Origin: Lytechinus pictus
Taxonomy: Eukaryota > Echinodermata > Echinoidea > Temnopleuroida > Toxopneustidae
Length of the DNA stretch: 64,000 nt
NCBI RefSeq assembly: GCF_037042905.1
Contig: NC_087245.1
Coordinates: forward strand, 26,660,501-26,724,500
Direction: 5' to 3'
The notes below the pieces were generated by a model, which saw nothing but the letters and a program-made list of their open reading frames with translations, was not told the DNA's origin and made no database searches. The position numbers were made by a program, and so were the translations under genes. This document shows positions 57,931-64,000 of this stretch, piece after piece (within the stretch, counting starts at the first letter, position 1; each line of letters starts with the position of its first letter).

Positions 57931-59079
57931 TTATTTAAATTAAGTTCGGTTGGCGGTGGCGCGTGTTTTGAACGTTATGGAGTCAGACGACTGCAAACTG
58001 CAGCCAGTGTCTACCTTTGGTTTGGTGTCAAGTTTTGAATAATCAACTTTACAAATTTGACTATTATGTCACTCCATGGAAGAGTAAGTGTCCAAGATTA
58101 TATATATTCTTCTATTATTGTTTTAGTTAATGCTAAAGTATACTCAAGTGTAATTTTATTATGTGCATGTACTTGTTACATTATTTACCCGCGCAATTCG
58201 ACACTAGCCCTTTGTACAAATAATGTTATGATATAAGACATATGTGCTGAAGTAAGGTTAGCAATGTTTGGCTTATTCTAGCTCTTGATCAAATGGGTAA
58301 ATTACTGATTTTTAACACTTTCAGTTTCTATTACACTAATTCACATTATGACATGGCCCAAACTAGATCAACCATTTCGCAGTTCCATTCCGTGCATGAT
58401 CAGAAAAGGTAATTGGTACTGAAGTGATGGTGATTTAATATTCAATGAGATAAGCACCAACGTCTTGATTATTCATATATTCTTTTAAATTGTGTTTTTC
58501 ATTAGATCTACAAAAAACAACAATACGTCCACTTGCGACTGGTATTTCACAGTTGGCTAAGTATATTGTTATAAAAACATGCTAATGCATTCAAAGTAGA
58601 AATGCAACAAATACCTTCATAGAGAGTTCGTTTGTGTGCTATTCTCGTTACCTGGTCTATTCAATTTCTTCATACTGCTATGTAAGGCATGCTTACGTAA
58701 TATCTTGCTTTGAAATCTGCCTTTCATAATGAAGTGAAAGGTCATTTGACCAAAATTGCCCATGAGGTAACTACCAACTGGTATTTCTTTAAATTATTTT
58801 CCTATTTGGAAAAAAAGTTTGAAATTATTGGCCAAAGATTCGAATTTCCACCATTAGAGGGCCTAAAAATTGCTCAAAAAATATTTTTAATGTTCTGTTG
58901 AATAAAAATGATAAAACTCAAAAGGAAGATGCCTTTGGTCAATCAAAATTTGACAAGCGAAAAAAAAAGGTTTTCACTACAAAAGTTTTCTTAAATTTCT
59001 ACATTTTTTACCAACCTAATTTTCAGGGTGTGCTGCCTATGGTATATAACACACGCAGAACCCCCAGAAAATCTTTTTT
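57931..59079. other. downstream flank of the retrotransposon, no gene recognised
   Basis: Starts with a GC-richer stretch (GTTCGGTTGGCGGTGGCGCG) with a 21-codon ATG frame at 57977-58042, then AT-rich DNA. No exon could be supported. Confidence 0.4.
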
Positions 59080-60262
59080 TTGAGAGGGGGGGGGGGGGGG
59101 GAGGTGCTTCAGCATCCCCGCTTCCCTGTGCCATGGTTGTGTATCTTAACGAACAATTAATGCGAGCCACACACGATGAGCTAAAAAAAATATTTACTGC
59201 CCCGGAAGGGAATCTTTTAAGTTAACAAATTCTCCTATTTTTCGACACTTTTCTTTCGACTTGTTTTTTGTTCCCTCCTTTTTTCTTACTTTATGTCTTC
59301 CCTTCTTTTCTTCTTATTTTCGTCCTAAGTTTCTCCCTTTTTTCTCTCTTCCTTTTTTTAATTCCCCAATAGGGCAGATGCCGTTCCAGCCTGTATACCC
59401 ACCTATATCTTCCCATTATCTTTCCCTTTTTAATAATAAACAGAAGGAAAAGGTCTTTTAGTCTCCTATATTCACAATTTTGTTGAAATGATATTTCTTC
59501 CCCTCTTCATTTTGTCATTTTCCCTCCACTTCGATTTCTCCCTCTCTTCCTTTCCCAATTTCCCTTATCTTTTCCTTCTCTCTTTGTTTCTCTATCTTTC
59601 ATTATTTTTTTTCCATCTATCGCCCTCTCCTTTTTTTTCTTCCCTTTCCTTTCTTTCCCCTCTCCTTTTTGCTCTCTCCTCTTCCTTTTCTCTCCCCACT
59701 CCCTTTCTTTTTCTTTGCCCCTTCTTATTCTCTCCTCTCTCCTTTTCTCTCCACTCTCCCTTTTCCGTCTTTCTTTCTCCTCTCCCCTTACTTTCTTTTT
59801 TCACACCTTTCTCTCTTTTCCCCTTCCCTTTCTTTCCCAATCCTTCCCTTTCCTTCTCATTTTCTCTCTTTTCCCCTCCCCTTTCTTTCCCATTTTCTTT
59901 TCGTCCCTTTTCTCATCCTTTCTCTCTTTACCTTTCCTTTTTTCCTCTCTCACTTTCCTTTCTTTTCCTTCTCTTTCCCCCTCTTACCCCTCCTATCCGA
60001 CCCCCTCTCCCCTCCCTTTTGTTTCTTCTCTTTTTCTCTGTCTTTTCCCCTCCTTTTCTCTTCCCTGTCCATTTCCTTTCATTTTGCCCTCTCTTTCTCT
60101 CACTTTTTTCTGTTCCTTTTCTTTCCGTTCTTCCTTCCTCCTTTCTTTCTTTCTTTCTCTCTCTCTTTGTTTTCTCTTCCTTTTCTTATCCACCCTTAGC
60201 AATCTATCTTTAATTTACTAATTTATTTATTTTTTGTGTGGTGGTGGGGGGGGGGGGGGGCA
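59080..60262. repeat. long pyrimidine-rich tract bounded by poly-G
   Basis: A G tract at about 59083-59101, then about 930 bp (59260-60195) that is overwhelmingly C/T on the + strand (TTTCTCTCC/CCCTTTC units), then a G tract at about 60246-60261 followed by CAAGGCACCATCGGCCCC. All six frames over it give F/L/S/P or K/E/R/G-only sequence, not genes. The bounding G tracts resemble those at transposon ends elsewhere in the window, so the tract may be the interior of an element. Confidence 0.7.
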
Positions 60263-60494
60263 AGGCACCATCGGCCCCAATGGATCCAAGCTTGCCCTTC
60301 ATCATTTGACACTTGCTTGTGAAAAATTAGATCGTCGTCTTGTCTATGACTGGTGACACCGACATTGCTCCGGCGAAAATTGCCCTAGGCTTCATTTTGT
60401 CTAAGATATAGGGTTAGGGTTGCAAAAGGGTTTTATGTTATAGGATTAGGATAGAGTATAGAGTTAACCCAGGGTTGAAGTTGGTAATTCCATT

Positions 60495-61077
60495 AAAGGA
60501 ATGGTCCAAGCTGGAGATATTTATATCTCAATGGAATTTTGATCAAAAACGGATAAGAAATAACAGAGTTATAGATTTTTAAAGATTTGCAATATTCCGG
60601 TGAAACAGTTCTAGGCATGTCTTCGTAAAATATTCATTAGGTGGTCTGACGATGTCATATCCCCACTTGTTCTTTTGTATTTTATTATATGAAATTAGGT
60701 TTATTCAATTTTTTCTACCAAGATCTAAAACAATTGGATTGACAACTGATTAAGTACATGAGTTATTTATTGCCACAACTTATTTCATCATAATTGAGAC
60801 ACATCGTTATACACATGTATGAAAAAGGAAACAATTATGATTTCATGTAATAACATAAAATGGGGATATGACATCATCAGCCAACCTAATGAATATTCAT
60901 GACGATGTGCACATAACTTTTTTTTTTACAAAATATTGATAAAATTTAAAATTCTATAACTTCATTATTTGTTATCCGAATTTGTTGAAATTTTCAGCAT
61001 TTTGCTCTGTGAATTTTACCGTGAAATTATACTCTATTTATTAAGATATGAATATTTTCAGCCCGGACCATCCCTTT
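60495..61077. mobile_element. palindromic MITE, family B
   Basis: Ends AAAGGAATGGTCC and GGACCATCCCTTT are inverted. Inside, both halves carry ATTTATATCTCA/TTAAGATATGAAT, GGATAAGAAATAACAGAGTTATAG / CTATAACTTCATTATTTGTTATCC, TGATGTCATATCCCC / GGGGATATGACATCATC. Non-coding. Confidence 0.7.
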
Positions 61078-62253
61078 GTGTGAAATATTCAGCTGAGCAA
61101 ATGTAATGGAACTCTATGACTAGACTTAATTTTCTCTCTAACTGCATTAAGGGATGCATTTCTTATGACTCCTCTCTCTCCCTTTATTTAGTTTGCTTCT
61201 CTCTCTTTTCATTTCTTTTCTTTCCCATTTCCCATCTCTTTTTTTTTTCATGTTTGACGCATTTTAATACGGGTGTTCATGGGCCGTTTACAACCAATTT
61301 TGATTTGTTGTATCTTTCATTCATATTTTATAATCTTTCTTCCTTTTACAGCCAACCCCCATGTATATTTCAGAAAGTTACAAACATCAAAGTTTTATTC
61401 AAATCTTATTATAAAAATTAAAAATGTAACCCCCCCCCAAAAAAAAAATAATAATAAACAGTACAACTATGGAAAAATGAGTAAAAAGCACTAGTTGTTT
61501 TCGCTAAAACGTTCAATATCAATTTTATTTCCTAATACTACTACATGTATATAAGTTCGATATTATCTATTTTGGCAGCAACACGTCGTTTAGAAAATAA
61601 AATCTGAAATTTTTCTTCAAGTACATTTTTAAAGGGGCACTCTTTTGTTTGCCCCTTCTTGTTGGGACCTCATTTGCAGCCGAGATTCACTGCCAGATGT
61701 TTAATTTGTTAAATATGGGACTGGGGTTCCTCCTCGTGTGTTTCAACACTCAGCTGGTACCTTGTTTGTTTGATCAAAAGTCACCTTGCTACTTGGCTTT
61801 TAGGGATATAGCAAAATATTAGTGACGTTGACTCTAATTGAAGGCTGATAGGAATCAAAATTAATTTGGTTGCAAGGATATTTTGAATTAATACGAGACA
61901 CACCAGATAAAAAAATTAACTCCGTCAGTATTGTGACTCTCATGGAAACCTTGATTTTTATTGGCTGCTGAGCCATGTTACCATGGTAATTTTCATCATG
62001 AAAAAGTTACCATAGTTGTAACTATTTATGAAAACGGACATTAGATCTGATTATTTTTGTTGAATGGCATAGAAGAGAGGCGCAACGTGTCGACCGATAA
62101 TAAGACTGTTTCAAATGTTTTTTTCTGTTTTGATTTTCCACCAGCACAAGAATTTACCTGATGACGACCAAGACTTCAACTATACATCCTAAGTCACAAG
62201 TAAAAGCGGAATAGGCCTACGATCAAGAATGCATCAGCATCCTTGTGGCCTGG
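61078..62253. other. intergenic, nothing recognised
   Basis: AT-rich with a C9/A10 run at 61431-61449. The 101- and 73-codon frames at 61.1-61.5 kb are low-complexity and unsupported. Confidence 0.4.
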
Positions 62254-62655
62254 TCAGCGACGAATGGAACAGCTTTTCATCAGGAACTGATGGCAGATCT
62301 GGTGGATAGAATGTTGCCTGGAAGGCATCCGGATGTGGTTCTCTTCCGGTGAGATGATGTCTGAAAGTAATTGTTGACCCGCATGCCAAATCGATTTCCC
62401 AGTCTTGAGTGGACCCAGTTTTGTCATGAGAAGGAATAAGGTGTAGTCGGTGTACTTCGGTCGACGATTATACAAAGCTGATACCATGGTTACCCAAAAC
62501 AGTCTCATCATGGTGAGGATGAGCAAGGATGTAGTTGGTCTTCCGCTGGCTCGAACCCTGAGGGTTACGTAATTACACGGCAGAAGTGTTCCTGAGGACG
62601 TTGTAGGGAACAAAGTAGGTCGATCAAAGAATTCAAGCTTCAACGCATGCGGCAA
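62254..62655 (-). CDS. unassigned open frame, possible exon or decayed element
   Basis: About 133 codons open on the - strand, ending at a stop at 62254-62256. Base composition is more balanced than the surroundings and residue composition is mixed (for example MRLFWVTMVSALYNRRPKYT, SIWHAGQQLLSDIISPEENH), unlike the low-complexity frames nearby. The reading begins at a TTG, with no early ATG, so if real it would be part of a spliced gene or of a broken transposon gene. I recognise no domain. No flanking splice sites were confirmed. Confidence 0.25.
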   Translation of the reverse strand: MPHALKLEFFDRPTLFPTTSSGTLLPCNYVTLRVRASGRPTTSLLILTMMRLFWVTMVSALYNRRPKYTDYTLFLLMTKLGPLKTGKSIWHAGQQLLSDIISPEENHIRMPSRQHSIHQICHQFLMKSCSIRR

Positions 62656-63149
62656 CCTTTCTCTTTTCCCTAATATGTTTGTTTTATGGTGCTATGTTTA
62701 GACAAAAATCCTAACGCAGTCAGTCCGCAACACCGAGAAAAACCGTCTAATTTTCGTCTATTAAAAATCACAATCAGATGGTATTTTTTTGGTACACGTT
62801 TATTGAAAAAAAGTTGGGAGGGGTAGTTTCCCGGTGCCGTGGCCCCTGCATTACGTGTATGTGGATTAAGGTAAAAAGGTAAGGTACAGATCCAGCGTTT
62901 GCCTGGGAGGGGGGGGGGGGGTTGTTTTTCATCTTTTTTTAGGAGGAAGGGTGTCCTTAAGACTGAAGCTTAAGTACAAATTAGCTTTATTTTTACAAAA
63001 GTGTAGTGTATTTATTAAGACATGAAGGAATGATGTGTGTGAGAGGCTCATGCTGACAATTTGCAATATTCCGATCTGAAAGAAGGATAATTAAAACACG
63101 TTCTACAATAAAGGGCATGATGCATATCTCACCAAAAATTAGTTACATG
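62656..63149. other. intergenic with poly-G transposon-like tip
   Basis: A 15-base G tract near 62910-62922 after CAGATCCAGCGTTTGCC looks like a degenerate GGATCCAG-type transposon end; followed by diverged GATATT/ATTCCGATCTGAAA DNA from the GC-motif array family near 63065. No gene. Confidence 0.4.
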
Positions 63150-63539
63150 TTAAAGGGAAATGCATATATATTGGTTAAAATCCAACAAAGAACGGGAGAG
63201 TTATTAATTGTAAAACTTTTAATGTGTGACGTCATATGGAGCAGCCGCCAAAGAAATGCCATGTAACATAAATTGTTTCAATGAAGTCACATATTTGGAT
63301 TGTTCATGATGAACAAAAATATTTCACTGGAAGGAGGTAAAAAAAAACCGATGTGTAAGATATTTGAATGCAGAAATAAAATCACTTTCATTTTCTTCTT
63401 AGATAATTACATTGTATGGAATCTAAATCACATGACATGGGAGAGCTGCTATTTGTGACGTCACCAAAAACTTTATTTTTCTTTGACAGATTATTACACA
63501 ATCTTTATCAATGCATTTCCTTTTCATCTTCTCCCTTAA
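63150..63539. mobile_element. TTAA-flanked short MITE
   Basis: TTAA at 63150-63153 and 63536-63539. Near the ends, AGGGAAATGCATA and TGCATTTCC are inverted; TGTGACGTCA and GTGACGTCAC-like words occur in both halves (near 63226 and 63455). Non-coding. Confidence 0.5.
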
Positions 63540-63639
63540 AAAAATAATGTCATGGCGGACTTCTTCTTTACAGAATTACTCCAATTTGCCAACATTTCTT
63601 GTTCTCAGTCTAGTAATAAAAGGGTAACACAGGCTGAAA

Positions 63640-64000
63640 ATAATATGATTTGAGAAGATTAAGTAAAATCAGAAAAACAAAACACTGAAAATTTCATCAA
63701 AATCGGAAAATAGGTGTAACAAATTTATGACTTTTGAAATGTTCGCATCATTTCGGTGAAAGAGTTTTATCCATCAAAGTGTCTTCATGAATATGCAATG
63801 AGCAGGTTGGTGATGTCATCATTTTTTTTCAAATTCTGTCCACCAAGAATGAAAAATATTGGTTTGACATCCGACTTAATGCGTAAGTTAACCATTTCCG
63901 GCAACTCATTTTGTTACAATGAAAAGTTATCAAGCACATATGTATGCAGATATGAAATAATTATGATTTATTGCAATAACATAAGAAAAAAGAAAGTGGG
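63640..64000. mobile_element. MITE of the family A/B type, cut by the window end
   Basis: ACTGAAAATTTCATCAAAATCGG, TATGACTTTTGAAATGTTCGC, TTTCGGTGAAAGAG and TGATGTCATCATTTT follow the same order as the internal landmarks of families A and B. The right half lies beyond the window. Confidence 0.55.

Noticed and set aside
57977-58042. 21-codon ATG ORF after the retrotransposon
   Set aside because: Too short and unsupported by splice sites; could be the start of a gene exon, but nothing confirms it.
59488-60221. Long ORFs of 168-241 codons
   Set aside because: Composition is almost only F, L, S and P because the DNA is pyrimidine-rich; overlapping frames on the same tract are equally open.
1-64000. 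tRNA or rRNA genes
   Set aside because: No cloverleaf or conserved rRNA blocks were recognised by eye; a covariance search would be needed to exclude them.

Overview
This is an AT-rich, intron-containing animal genome window. No prokaryotic or viral gene organisation is visible. Two conserved metazoan genes with clean GT/AG splice structures are present: a Tribbles pseudokinase (+ strand, about 13.3-15.9 kb) and an ASB8-type ankyrin/SOCS-box protein (- strand, about 26.0-28.0 kb). They are convergent, separated by about 10 kb of non-coding DNA. The repeat landscape (short TTAA-flanked palindromic MITEs, GC-rich 'GCGAGCGCGAAGCGCGAGC'-type arrays, poly-G tracts next to transposon ends, an I-group LINE and Penelope-like fragments) suggests a marine invertebrate deuterostome. 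My best guess is a sea urchin or other echinoderm; this is inference, not proven from the sequence.

Layout. 1-7.0 kb: a repeat cluster, mainly a 4.6-kb element (2476-7043) carrying an array of GC-rich motifs and itself interrupted by a 2.0-kb hAT-like element (4661-6674, 8-bp target duplication) that carries a second array in the opposite orientation. 7.3-12 kb: MITEs, a foldback element and pyrimidine-rich DNA. 12-16 kb: the Tribbles gene. 16-26 kb: mostly unique non-coding DNA with three MITEs. 26-28 kb: the ASB8 gene, with a 12-bp minisatellite in its intron. 28-30 kb: its presumed upstream region. 30.1-35.2 kb: a large imperfect palindrome (arms about 0.76 kb) whose right arm was split by a 3.2-kb element and then by a Penelope-like 249-bp near-perfect inverted repeat with a 13-bp target duplication. 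36-38.6 kb: a mosaic of AT microsatellites, hammerhead/Penelope-like segments and duplicated transposon pieces. 39.0-41.1 kb: an array of GGCGCC motifs spaced about 20-21 bp, split by a 1.48-kb element with a 9-bp target duplication. 41.4-43.2 kb: an element with long terminal inverted repeats (TIRs). 44.4-46.4 kb: a decayed reverse-transcriptase relic on the - strand. 47.0-50.9 kb: a roughly 3.9-kb minisatellite of about 36-bp units. 52.1-57.9 kb: an apparently intact I-group non-LTR retrotransposon (gag-like ORF1; ORF2 with endonuclease, RT, RNase H). 58-64 kb: a pyrimidine-rich tract, more MITEs and one unassigned ORF.

Only TRIB, ASB8 and the retrotransposon ORFs are supported as protein-coding. 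The most unusual material is structural: motif arrays carried inside DNA transposons, the 36-bp CCAAT/TGACG array, the nested palindrome, and the absence of any AUG in ORF2 of the retrotransposon until after its endonuclease core.
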